A stretch of DNA of 6,894 bases. It comes from Dehalococcoidia bacterium (GTDB lineage Bacteria; Chloroflexota; Dehalococcoidia; GIF9; AB-539-J10). Location: NCBI GenBank assembly GCA_029857995.1, contig JAOUFZ010000092.1, positions 1 to 6,894 of the forward strand, in the 5' to 3' direction. The notes below the pieces were generated by a model. It saw only the letters and a program-made list of their open reading frames with translations. It had not been told where the DNA came from and searched no databases. The position numbers were made by a program, and so were the translations under genes. Below are positions 1-6,660 of this stretch, piece after piece; the stretch's first letter is position 1; each line of letters begins with the position of its first letter.

Positions 1-1
1 T

Positions 2-164
2 GATGGAAGGGAGTTCCACGCCAAGATAGCTCTGCCTATGGTTGAAGAAGGGAAAAGTGCAATTGTGTTGTGCAGTTGCCAAAATAGCGACAGGTGAGGC
101 GGGGATTTTGATTATGGGATCGGTAGTAATCGAACCATTTAAGCCTTTAACTGGCCTTCTTTGA
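2..164 (+). pseudogene. Possible 3' end of an unrecognised convergent gene, apparently split by one frameshift
   Basis: On the plus strand the frame starting at base 2 is open from the window edge to TGA 95-97 and has a clear purine-first codon pattern up to about base 66 (peptide DGREFHAKIALPMVEEG then KSAIVL). From about base 72 the same coding character continues in the next frame (AVAKIATGEAGILIMGS then VVIEPF) until TGA 162-164. Read together they look like one protein end interrupted by a single-base shift near 66-75; the strand also turns purine-rich here, opposite to the ATPase operon. Alternatives are a real gene ending at 97, a sequencing error, or chance. I do not recognise the family, and the fragment is too short for a functional call. 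Confidence 0.3.
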
Positions 165-169
165 TAGCA

Positions 170-200
170 CCGGGATACTTGCCAGGCGTCCGTATCCCGG
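170..200. terminator. Perfect 9-bp hairpin between convergent units, possible terminator without a U-tract
   Basis: CCGGGATAC (170-178) pairs fully with GTATCCCGG (192-200) around a 13-base loop. It starts 5 bases after the rightward stop at 162-164 and lies about 160 bases past the end of the leftward operon. Neither strand has a T-run after the stem, so it is not a classic intrinsic terminator; it could be a weak bidirectional one, an RNA-stabilising 3' hairpin, or a protein-binding palindrome. Confidence 0.35.
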
Positions 201-360
201 AACTTTGCTGTAAACATTCATAATGCAGCCATTATAGCGTCCTTTCATAACATATGTGTCACTAATCTATCTGAACTGGATCATGGTCTTTGGCGTAGGG
301 GGAATACTTCAATAATCTGGCGGCAAAGAAATAAGGAAATGAGGTAGGCGGTCGGGCGAC
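201..360. other. Intergenic stretch downstream of the operon with no assignable gene
   Basis: I find no convincing coding frame, tRNA or rRNA here. It holds a small weak palindrome (ATAATG-CAGC-CATTAT, 220-235) that includes a TATAAT string on the minus strand, without a well-placed -35 partner. No terminator with a T-tract follows the last operon gene. Confidence 0.5.
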
Positions 361-819
361 TCAGGCCACGATTTTGGGAGAGAATACATATACCGTCGTT
401 GTTTTGAACTTCTTGCGTAGCAAGGCTAGTTGTGGTTTATATATCCTAATCATTCCTTCCTCGCGTGTAACCGGCATATTCAGCGCTTTCGATACGATTT
501 TCTCTTCTACTTCTGCTGCACATATTATGGCCGCTTCACCCTGATTTGCGCCTAGCTCTATAAGCATAGGCAGTACTAATGTTCTTTGCTCATCAGTATC
601 TAGCATGCTTGCTAGATACTCAAGTTCATTCTTCTTGAAGAAATGCGTGCTGCCATCGTTGCATACCACATGGGGATGTTCCTCGTTTAGTAAATCCATT
701 AGCCGTTTTTGGCTCTGAGGTAACCCGGTATTCACTACCCTGAGTTCGCCTCTTAAGCATTCTTGGAGCACCCTTTCGTAGGGAGATTGTTTTACTTCAT
801 CTTGTAATGGCTTGGGCAT
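361..819 (-). CDS. DUF61/UPF0216-like protein of unknown function, last gene of the ATPase operon
   Basis: The 152-residue soluble protein has no signal peptide or membrane segment. From memory of the family it resembles DUF61 (UPF0216), small archaeal proteins of unknown function. The supporting pattern is a VNTGLP segment (29-34), LLNEEHPHVVCNDGSTHFF (43-61), NELEYLASML (64-73), a LVLPMLIELG strand (81-90), VEEKIVSKALNMP (104-116) and a C-terminal block IRIYKPQLALLRKKFKTTT then VYVF (124-146). Family members commonly have the same order: Leu-Pro, a PxV..DGSxHxF block, ELExLASxLP, and a closing LRRKLPTTTQYAF. This protein has a roughly 25-residue charged N-terminal lead that is longer than I expect. 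It lies 4 bases after atpD, so it is co-transcribed and likely translationally coupled. Nothing in it suggests an ATPase subunit; it does not look like subunit G/H, which is a coiled coil. A role linked to the ATPase is inference from position only. A longer form starting at TTG 837 is possible. Confidence 0.8.
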   Translation of the reverse strand: MPKPLQDEVKQSPYERVLQECLRGELRVVNTGLPQSQKRLMDLLNEEHPHVVCNDGSTHFFKKNELEYLASMLDTDEQRTLVLPMLIELGANQGEAAIICAAEVEEKIVSKALNMPVTREEGMIRIYKPQLALLRKKFKTTTVYVFSPKIVA

Positions 820-823
820 TCGT

Positions 824-1453
824 CTATCCTCGAGCAACCAACACTTTCACACGTTTCAGTCGTGCTTTCTCTTCTCTATCTCTCTCCTCAAACTTCATCT
901 TTAAGTAATTTATCGTCGCCTGGAGTCTTGGGATTACTATATATTCCAAAGCATTGGTTATCCTTTTTGTCCTATTTATTTCCATTGCCAGTAATTCAAA
1001 ATTCCGCTGAAGCTCAGCCAATTCTACAATAGCTCTAAGACATTCTTCAGATAATTGTGCTGCACGATCCAACCATGAGGAAGTATCAACCAAATTATAC
1101 CCTCTCATTGGCTTTCCATTGTCGATTAGCTCGAAAGACGGAAGTCGCACACCTGCCATGTTTCTTGAGCCAGCGATGACTTTCAAATCGGCCTCGCTGG
1201 CTATTAGTTCCTTTTCCATGGCTATATAGCCATGATAGCCGGCGGCGACTGACAGCGCCTTATAGAGCTTGGATGATTCATCAAGTAGCTTTCTTTTGGC
1301 TTCCACTGTATCTTTTGCTGTCTGTAGGAATTCCATGGTTAGTATGGAAAGCCTGTCCTTTACTATCTTTTGTACTCTTTGAGCTAAAGAAAGCCGGCGT
1401 TTTAGTTTTACCAGCTCGATCTTTGTAGGCCTAACTTTAATTAATTCCGGCAT
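824..1453 (-). CDS. atpD: V/A-type ATPase subunit D (central rotor shaft)
   Basis: Subunit D is the long antiparallel coiled coil that turns inside the A3B3 head and transmits torque to C and the K ring. The 209-residue length is normal. N-terminal residues about 8-60 (PTKIELVKLKRRLSLAQRV and on) and C-terminal residues about 125-205 form the two helices, with a small less regular region between (about 75-122). The C-terminal family signature is NALEYIVIPRL at 167-177, followed by an E/R/K-rich stretch ending RLKRVK. The ATG lies 21 bases after the atpB stop. Its ribosome site (AGGG, very short spacing) is weak, but the start agrees with the conserved N-terminus. The stop lies 4 bases before the next gene's preferred ATG. 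Confidence 0.95.
   Translation of the reverse strand: MPELIKVRPTKIELVKLKRRLSLAQRVQKIVKDRLSILTMEFLQTAKDTVEAKRKLLDESSKLYKALSVAAGYHGYIAMEKELIASEADLKVIAGSRNMAGVRLPSFELIDNGKPMRGYNLVDTSSWLDRAAQLSEECLRAIVELAELQRNFELLAMEINRTKRITNALEYIVIPRLQATINYLKMKFEERDREEKARLKRVKVLVARG
827..831 (-). promoter_or_regulatory. Shine-Dalgarno site deciding the start of the DUF61-like gene
   Basis: GAGGA lies 7 bases before the ATG at 819 and partly inside the last codons of atpD. It favours ATG 819 over the TTG at 837, which would overlap atpD by 14 bases and has no good site of its own. Confidence 0.6.
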
Positions 1454-1474
1454 TTTCCCTGCAACTGCTTCTAC

Positions 1475-2869
1475 TTAATGGTATTTGGGAAGATACTTCT
1501 TGATGAATTCTTCTCTAATTAGCTTCAAGTCTTCTTCAGGCAGTGTTGAAAATAGCCCCCACGCTATATCCAGAGTGTTTTCTACGGTTCTTTTCTCAAA
1601 TTCACCTTGAGATATGAATTTCCTTTCGAACTCATCTGCGCTGGTCAAATATATTTTATCCCTTTCACCCAGTGCCTCAGCACCTATAATGGTGGAAATC
1701 TCCCTCAGATAACACCCTTCAGCATAAGCAGAGTAGGATTGCATGAAAACGTTGTTGTGGTCCTCTCTAGTTTTGCCTGGCCCAATCCCCTCTTTCATCA
1801 TTCGCGAAAGTGACAGGAACACGTCTATTGGCGGGTATATTCCTTTTCTTTCTAGATTTCGGGAAAGGACAATTTGCCCCTCGGTTATATAGCCGGTAAG
1901 ATCAGGTATGGGATGTGTTATATCATCGTCAGGCATGGTCAAAATGGGCATTATAGTCACTGAACCTTCTTTACCAGAAATCCTGCCTGCTCTCTCATAC
2001 ATCGTAGCCAGGTCAGTGTACATGTATCCGGGATACCCTCTTCTTGATGGTATCTCTTCCCGCATGGAAGAAAGTTCGCGGAGAGCTTCGCAATAATTGG
2101 TCATGTCGGTGAGTACGACTAGCACATGCATATTCTGTTTCCATGCCAGATATTCAGCTGCCGTTAAAGCTAGCCTTGGTGTTGATATTCGTTCGATGAC
2201 AGGGTCTGACGCAGTATTGATGAAGGCAATGGTCCTCTCCAGTGCACCTGTCCTCTCGAGATTCTTCATGAAAAAGGAGGCATCATCGTAACTGATACCA
2301 ATAGCAGCAAATACTAGGGCGAATCTTTCCTCCTTGCCCTTTACGGTTGCTTGTCTGATTATTTGAGCTACAATTCGGTTATGAGGCAGGCCTGAGCCGC
2401 TAAATATGGGCAATTTCTGCCCTCTAACTAATGCGTTTAAGCCATCTATCGCCGAGATTCCCGTTTCAATAAACTCTGCTGGAGGTTGGCGTAGTGCGGG
2501 ATTTATGGGCTCACCGTTAATATCCAGGTAGTCTTCGGGAATCAGCCGGGGGCCTCCATCTATTGGTTCTCCCATCCCATTGAAAACCCTCCCTAAAATG
2601 TCAATAGATACTGGCAACTTTAAAGTCTCGCCTTTGCACCTTATCTTGCAGCCAATGAGGTCTACTTCGCTGACCCCACCGAATACCTCGATTATGGTTG
2701 CTTCTTTACTGATGTCTATTGCTTGACCACTTTTCATCTCACCATTGCTGAGCTGAACATCAACCATCTCATTAAATCTTATGCCAGGTATGCTTTCGGC
2801 TATGAGCAAAGATCCCTTAGCCTTACTGATTGCTCTTCCTTCTTTAACGTAAAGTGAGGAGAAATCCAT
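1475..2869 (-). CDS. atpB: V/A-type ATPase subunit B (non-catalytic nucleotide-binding)
   Basis: Subunit B alternates with A in the head and supplies the arginine finger to the catalytic site at the A/B interface. Its 464 residues match the family (about 460-470). The N-terminal barrel covers about 1-80. LGRVFNGMGEPIDGG (92-106) leads into the nucleotide domain. In place of a P-loop there is the B-type sequence FSGSGLPHN (156-164), without Lys-Thr/Ser, which marks it as the non-catalytic subunit. LVVLTDMTNYCEALRE (250-265) is the Walker B-like region, PDLTGYITEGQI follows at 322-333, and R356 in LSLSRMM is the predicted arginine finger, with GIGPGKTREDH at 361-371. The C-terminal domain is helical. 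One oddity: the proline usually found in LPSLSRLM before the finger is leucine here. Confidence 0.98.
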   Translation of the reverse strand: MDFSSLYVKEGRAISKAKGSLLIAESIPGIRFNEMVDVQLSNGEMKSGQAIDISKEATIIEVFGGVSEVDLIGCKIRCKGETLKLPVSIDILGRVFNGMGEPIDGGPRLIPEDYLDINGEPINPALRQPPAEFIETGISAIDGLNALVRGQKLPIFSGSGLPHNRIVAQIIRQATVKGKEERFALVFAAIGISYDDASFFMKNLERTGALERTIAFINTASDPVIERISTPRLALTAAEYLAWKQNMHVLVVLTDMTNYCEALRELSSMREEIPSRRGYPGYMYTDLATMYERAGRISGKEGSVTIMPILTMPDDDITHPIPDLTGYITEGQIVLSRNLERKGIYPPIDVFLSLSRMMKEGIGPGKTREDHNNVFMQSYSAYAEGCYLREISTIIGAEALGERDKIYLTSADEFERKFISQGEFEKRTVENTLDIAWGLFSTLPEEDLKLIREEFIKKYLPKYH

Positions 2870-2875
2870 AGAAGC

Positions 2876-2882
2876 CCTCCTT
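2876..2882 (-). promoter_or_regulatory. Shine-Dalgarno site of atpB
   Basis: AAGGAGG, nearly a full anti-16S match, lies 6 bases before the ATG of atpB, just past the atpA stop. It is the strongest ribosome site in the window and supports the annotated start. Confidence 0.75.
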
Positions 2883-2885
2883 TTT

Positions 2886-4637
2886 TCAGGAAACGCGTTT
2901 GCCTGTTACCAAGCTTTTTTCCATCTCTGACCACAATTCCTTGATCCTCTGTTCAAAGACCTCATTGGGTATATCTTTCATCCTGGATATTCTATACACC
3001 ACTGGTGACGAACGGATGCTGTCAATGCCTGCCCCCGAATTCAACATCTCTTGAGCTAATTGATAGAACTTCATTATGGTTTTGAGCATGAGGCCGGCTT
3101 TGGCTGGCGTACAGTAGGTATCGACTTCGTGATAGGAGCTTTGCTGGAGAAAGTCCTCGCGTATCATCCTCGTGGTAAGAAGCAATAATTTGTCTCCTTC
3201 GGGCAAAGCTTCGGGGCCTATGAGTCTCACGATTTCCTCCAGCTCAGCCTCTTGTTGCAGTAGTTTCAAAGCACCAGCTCTGGTATTCTCCCATCCTGGG
3301 TCGTGCTCATTCCACCAATCTTTGACTGCATCTACATACAGGCTATAACTGGTAAGCCAGTTTATGGCAGGGAAATGTCTCTTATTTGCCAGCGAAACAT
3401 CCAGGGCATAGAAGGCATCTATTATTCTAAGCGTGTTCTGGGTTACTGGTTCGCTGAAGTCAGCCCCCGGCGGACTTACAGCACCCGCCACTGTTACTGA
3501 GCCCTTTCTTTCCGGAATGCCTAAACACTCAACCATTCCCGCTCTTTCATAAAAAGACGAAAGCCGGGAGCCCATATACGAAGGAAAGCCTTCCTCCCCC
3601 GGCATTTCCTCAAGTCTTCCGCTCATCTCTCTCATGGCTTCAGCCCATCTTGAAGTTGAATCAGCCACCACCAGAATATCGTAACCCATATCCCTAAAGT
3701 ACTCGGCCATAGTAATGCCGACAAAAATGCTTGCTTCCCTGGCCACGACAGGCATGTTAGATGTGTTAGCTATGAAAATTTCCTTCTCTTGTAACAGTCT
3801 TCCCGTGTTGGGGTCCTTGAGTTGCCTAAAGCTATAAAGCACGTCTGCCATCTCGTTACCTCTTTCGCCGCAGCCAACATAGATGTTCAGATGTGTTTGA
3901 GCCCATCTGGCCAGCTGCTGCAAGGCAACGGTTTTTCCAGTACCAAATCCGCCGGGTATCGAAGCCTTGCCACCTAGAGCTAAAGGGAACATGTAATCCA
4001 AAATGCGCATTCCAGTAGTGAGCAAGCCTGAAGGATCGGCTCTCTGCTTATAGGGTCTAGGTTTTCTTACTGGCCACTCTTGCATCAGCGTGAGTTCTGT
4101 TACTTCACCATCATGCTTTATCCAAGCTACAGGCTCTTCGACGGTGTAGTCACCTTGGCGTATCTCCTTTATCGTGCCTTTGATTCCCACCGGCACCATT
4201 ATCCTGTGTTCCATTAGATTAGTCTCGGGCACTATTCCTATTATGTCCCCCTGACTAACAGCATCCCCGACCTTGGCCGTGGGTGTGAACTGCCATTTTT
4301 TGCCCCGGGGAAGCGCCGAAGCTTTAGCGCCCCGTTTTATGAATGCGCCGATGTTCTCACCCAGGGTGAGCAAAGATTTTTGTAGTCCGTCGTAAATGGA
4401 GCCGACGAGCCCAGGGCCTAGCTCAGCACTTAGCACTTTTCCTGTTCCCTTCACCACTTCGCCCACTTTCAACCCCAAAGTGTCTTCGTGTGCTTGAATT
4501 ATAGCCCTGTTCCCGTCCAGTCCCACTATCTCCCCGACAAGCCCTTCTTCGCCTATCTCGACAACCTCGTAAACCTGGGAACCCTTCATGTCATCGGCGA
4601 TAACTAGAGGACCGGAGACTCTCCATATTTTGCCCAT
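2886..4637 (-). CDS. atpA: V/A-type ATPase catalytic subunit A
   Basis: Subunit A carries the catalytic ATP site and alternates with B in the A3B3 head. Length is 583 residues, normal for the family. Visible in order: N-terminal beta-barrel (1-70, starting GKIWRVSGPLV); the A-specific non-homologous insert (about 110-190); the P-loop GGFGTGKT at 229-236 with K235 and T236; the catalytic glutamate E258 in GCGERGNEM; the Walker B region ILVVADSTSRWAEA at about 321-334; SPPGADFSEPVTQ at 388-400; the HFPAINW segment at 421-427; and the C-terminal helical domain with REDFLQQSSYHEVD at 493-506. All residues needed for catalysis seem present, so it should be active. Oddities: the P-loop has Gly and Thr where most A subunits have Pro and Ser (GPFGSGKT), and SPPGGD reads SPPGAD. 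The ATG has a strong ribosome site. Confidence 0.98.
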   Translation of the reverse strand: MGKIWRVSGPLVIADDMKGSQVYEVVEIGEEGLVGEIVGLDGNRAIIQAHEDTLGLKVGEVVKGTGKVLSAELGPGLVGSIYDGLQKSLLTLGENIGAFIKRGAKASALPRGKKWQFTPTAKVGDAVSQGDIIGIVPETNLMEHRIMVPVGIKGTIKEIRQGDYTVEEPVAWIKHDGEVTELTLMQEWPVRKPRPYKQRADPSGLLTTGMRILDYMFPLALGGKASIPGGFGTGKTVALQQLARWAQTHLNIYVGCGERGNEMADVLYSFRQLKDPNTGRLLQEKEIFIANTSNMPVVAREASIFVGITMAEYFRDMGYDILVVADSTSRWAEAMREMSGRLEEMPGEEGFPSYMGSRLSSFYERAGMVECLGIPERKGSVTVAGAVSPPGADFSEPVTQNTLRIIDAFYALDVSLANKRHFPAINWLTSYSLYVDAVKDWWNEHDPGWENTRAGALKLLQQEAELEEIVRLIGPEALPEGDKLLLLTTRMIREDFLQQSSYHEVDTYCTPAKAGLMLKTIMKFYQLAQEMLNSGAGIDSIRSSPVVYRISRMKDIPNEVFEQRIKELWSEMEKSLVTGKRVS

Positions 4638-4644
4638 GTCTTTA

Positions 4645-4650
4645 TCCTCC
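4645..4650 (-). promoter_or_regulatory. Shine-Dalgarno site of atpA
   Basis: GGAGGA lies 7 bases before the ATG of atpA, inside the 29-base gap after atpF, the widest gap in the operon. The strong site fits the need for three A copies per complex. Confidence 0.7.
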
Positions 4651-4666
4651 TACTCTTGCCATAATC

Positions 4667-5020
4667 TCAAATTTCTACTTCAAACCCTATAGATTCTCTG
4701 ATAAGAGCCTTGTAATATTCCCTAGTATCGGGGTATTTTGTGCCAAATTTCGATGGGACTTCGACAATTACAGGAGGCGTACCCTTCTGTTTTCTAACCT
4801 GGGTCATCAGATCTTCAACATATTGTGCATAGTCTTCCAATATAATTACTATGCCAACATCAGGCTTGGTTAGCATTTCGGTCAGCGCTTTCCTGACATC
4901 TTCACGGGCATCATGATTGCCCTTTATCGTGTAGTATTTGCTGATGCCGGCCAATCTCAATGAGTTGACCAGCTCTTCGTCTCCTATGACGGCTATATCC
5001 AGATGTTTAATAGACATCAT
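4667..5020 (-). CDS. atpF: V/A-type ATPase subunit F (central stalk)
   Basis: Subunit F binds subunit D in the rotating central stalk and tunes its coupling to ATP turnover. The protein has 117 residues, near the family norm (about 100-115). It shows the expected CheY-like alternation: a first strand with IAVIGDEELV, then the LAGI turn, a second strand PDVGIVIILED, and a third strand PPVIVEVPSK. Two ATG codons stand next to each other at 5020 and 5017. Junction with atpC is TGA-A-ATG, only one base between stop and start, and the upstream ribosome site is weak, so translation is probably coupled to atpC. Confidence 0.93.
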   Translation of the reverse strand: MMSIKHLDIAVIGDEELVNSLRLAGISKYYTIKGNHDAREDVRKALTEMLTKPDVGIVIILEDYAQYVEDLMTQVRKQKGTPPVIVEVPSKFGTKYPDTREYYKALIRESIGFEVEI

Positions 5021-5021
5021 T

Positions 5022-6056
5022 TCACAGCACCAGATAATTCTTTATTTCCTGAACGGGAACACCATCGACTATTGTCTTTAGAACTAGTCGCAAGTTCCGT
5101 ATTTCAACCTCTTTAAGGATTAAATACCAGGCCATCACCAGCGGCGATAGCACTCTTGGTGACAACATTTCCTTGAGAATCCTGAACTTATGCTTGTCGA
5201 TAATTTCATCTACAGCCGTGATGTTTTTTGTTTTATCATAATTAGTGGATATTTCACTTGCTATATCCTGATATTGGGTATCCTCCAGCCTGGCAGGTAT
5301 GTCGGTCATTTTAAGGGGTAGTAATTCTTTAATGGCTTTGTCTGTAATCCTATAGCCGCCGGCAATGATAAATGCAGCAGCATCGGGTCCCATGCCTTCT
5401 ATTATAGCTCTCGAGGCAATTTGCAGGTTTGTCAGGTCTATTACCAGGCCGAAGGCTTTGGTAAGTACAGAGCCATCTCTTATTCTTCTCGCCATGTTTA
5501 GCATGCTTCTATAATACTGACTGTCTAACTTGGCCTCAACAAGGAGTTTCGACTTTGCGCCTTTATCTGTTTTGTACTGTTCCAGGGCAGGTACGTAATC
5601 TCCCAGTTTGCACTTGATGAGTAGCTGGATGATGGCATCTACATCCTCAGCGTTAGAGAGTTCATCTAGCAATGCATTATTATGTATAATCCCGACCGGT
5701 ATCATACTGGTTCTTTCACCACCTGAGATGCCCTGTAAAGCAGCTTTGATATTCGAGACATCATACTTCACTATATATGCTCCGGACACCTCCGGTATGT
5801 CTTTGGGCAGGAAATTAAGTGATTCTACATATCTAATGCGCTGCGCGAGATAGCGCCACAGGCATTCATCCAAATCATCAAAAGTTTTAACTGGCGATTC
5901 TTCCAGATAGCTTCCTATATCGGTCTCTCTGATGATTGCCAGCGCATCTTGGAGGTTAGACGCTGTCATCATTTTATCTATATGTTCGGAGGTGACAGTT
6001 TTGGGTTCCTCCCCTTTTAAGCAAGCAGATATAAATGCGTACCTTGGATTGAGCAC
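5022..6056 (-). CDS. atpC: V/A-type ATPase subunit C (rotor socket, yeast subunit d homologue)
   Basis: Subunit C is the funnel-shaped socket that sits on the K ring and receives the D/F central shaft. The 344-residue length fits the family (about 320-350). The protein is largely helical and soluble, without membrane segments. Family-type features are the N-terminal NPRYAFISACLKG segment, a middle segment with LTNLQIASRAIIEG, and the C-terminal signature KEVEIRNLRLVLKTIVDG followed by a short hydrophobic end. The start codon is GTG at 6056, chosen because it follows an AAGGG ribosome site with normal spacing and lies 9 bases after the atpE stop. Its stop is one base from the atpF start. Overall sequence conservation in this family is low, so the call also rests on position between E and F. 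Confidence 0.93.
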   Translation of the reverse strand: MLNPRYAFISACLKGEEPKTVTSEHIDKMMTASNLQDALAIIRETDIGSYLEESPVKTFDDLDECLWRYLAQRIRYVESLNFLPKDIPEVSGAYIVKYDVSNIKAALQGISGGERTSMIPVGIIHNNALLDELSNAEDVDAIIQLLIKCKLGDYVPALEQYKTDKGAKSKLLVEAKLDSQYYRSMLNMARRIRDGSVLTKAFGLVIDLTNLQIASRAIIEGMGPDAAAFIIAGGYRITDKAIKELLPLKMTDIPARLEDTQYQDIASEISTNYDKTKNITAVDEIIDKHKFRILKEMLSPRVLSPLVMAWYLILKEVEIRNLRLVLKTIVDGVPVQEIKNYLVL

Positions 6057-6062
6057 GATATT

Positions 6063-6067
6063 CCCTT
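6063..6067 (-). promoter_or_regulatory. Shine-Dalgarno site of atpC
   Basis: AAGGG overlaps the TAA stop of atpE and lies 6 bases before a GTG codon. It supports GTG at 6056 as the start of atpC. Confidence 0.55.
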
Positions 6068-6647
6068 ATGGAGCTTCAAAGAGTTCCTTGCTTATCTTGG
6101 GCAGCAACTTTGGTAATAGCATCTCCAGTCTGGTTTCGTAAGTGTTATCTATACGCAGCTTCCCTTCAACATCCTCGGCTATGACCCCTCCCAAGCAATT
6201 GGATTCCCTGACCTCCAATATCTTGCCAGATAATTCCTTATGCACTTCAAGAAGCTTTCTTACAGAGCTTACATCTCTGGAAGAAACGTAAATTCTGCCT
6301 CTATCGACACCGAGTCCGTCCATAGCTTCCTTGATCAGGGTTAAAAGGTGACCTTCATCGCCTGCAATTTGGGACAATTCCTTGCGCGCCCCGTCAATTA
6401 TTTTGTCGATTGCGTCAGCTTTGGCACTCGATAGCTGCTGCCGCGCTTTGATAGAGGCCTGAGCCAAAATCCTGGCAGTCTCCTCCTCTGCCTCTCCCAG
6501 TATTCTGCCCTTTTCTTCCTCCAACCTCACCTCCCTCTGCTTTTTGGCTTTCTCTATCTCTTGTTGTGCTTTCTCCTCAGCCTCTCTTATTATGTTCTGG
6601 GCATCCAGCTTCACTTTGCTGACAACGGCTTCACTTATCCTCTCCAT
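6066..6647 (-). CDS. atpE: V/A-type ATPase subunit E (peripheral stalk)
   Basis: Subunit E pairs with subunit G/H to form the peripheral stalk that holds the A3B3 head against the membrane a/I subunit. The protein has 193 residues, normal for the family. Residues about 12-95 are a long charged Glu/Lys/Ala/Arg-rich coiled coil. The C-terminal globular domain ends in the family signature GGVIAEDVEGKLRIDNTYE, followed by TRLE, which corresponds to the usual GGV...G.I.VDNTFEARL. The ATG start has a good ribosome site and the coiled coil begins right after it. It sits between K and C as in typical operons. Its partner G/H is not in the window. Confidence 0.95.
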   Translation of the reverse strand: MERISEAVVSKVKLDAQNIIREAEEKAQQEIEKAKKQREVRLEEEKGRILGEAEEETARILAQASIKARQQLSSAKADAIDKIIDGARKELSQIAGDEGHLLTLIKEAMDGLGVDRGRIYVSSRDVSSVRKLLEVHKELSGKILEVRESNCLGGVIAEDVEGKLRIDNTYETRLEMLLPKLLPKISKELFEAP

Positions 6648-6655
6648 TTTCTATG

Positions 6656-6660
6656 CCTCT
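6656..6660 (-). promoter_or_regulatory. Shine-Dalgarno site of atpE
   Basis: AGAGG lies 8 bases before the ATG of atpE and overlaps the TAG stop of atpK, so termination on atpK can feed initiation on atpE. Confidence 0.6.

Noticed and set aside
1..217. Leftward open frame from ATG 217 running off the left edge (about 72 codons, beginning MFTAKFRDTDAW).
   Set aside because: It has no ribosome site, its composition is unusual (many Cys, Gln, His, Asn and Pro), and it lies codon-for-codon opposite the purine-rich plus-strand frame that looks coding, so it is most likely an antisense shadow.
220..235. Small inverted repeat ATAATG-CAGC-CATTAT.
   Set aside because: The six-base AT-rich stem is too weak, and no T-tract or repeat copies were seen; likely chance.
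231..262. Minus-strand TATAAT (231-236) with GTGACA (257-262) as a possible promoter.
   Set aside because: The spacer is 20 bases, too long for a normal sigma-70-type promoter; there is no extended -10, and no supported gene lies downstream.
288..328. CTTTG / CAAAG inverted pair downstream of the last operon gene as a terminator.
   Set aside because: It has only five pairs, a 31-base loop and no T-run.
824..837. TTG at 837 as the start of the DUF61-like gene.
   Set aside because: It would overlap atpD by 14 bases and has no good ribosome site, whereas ATG 819 has GAGGA at ideal spacing.
1607..2291. Three plus-strand open frames of 62-68 codons opposite atpB.
   Set aside because: They are shadows of a strongly conserved gene, with no ribosome sites or family-like sequence.
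3303..3500. Plus-strand open frame of 65 codons opposite atpA.
   Set aside because: It is a shadow of atpA's conserved HFPAINW region.
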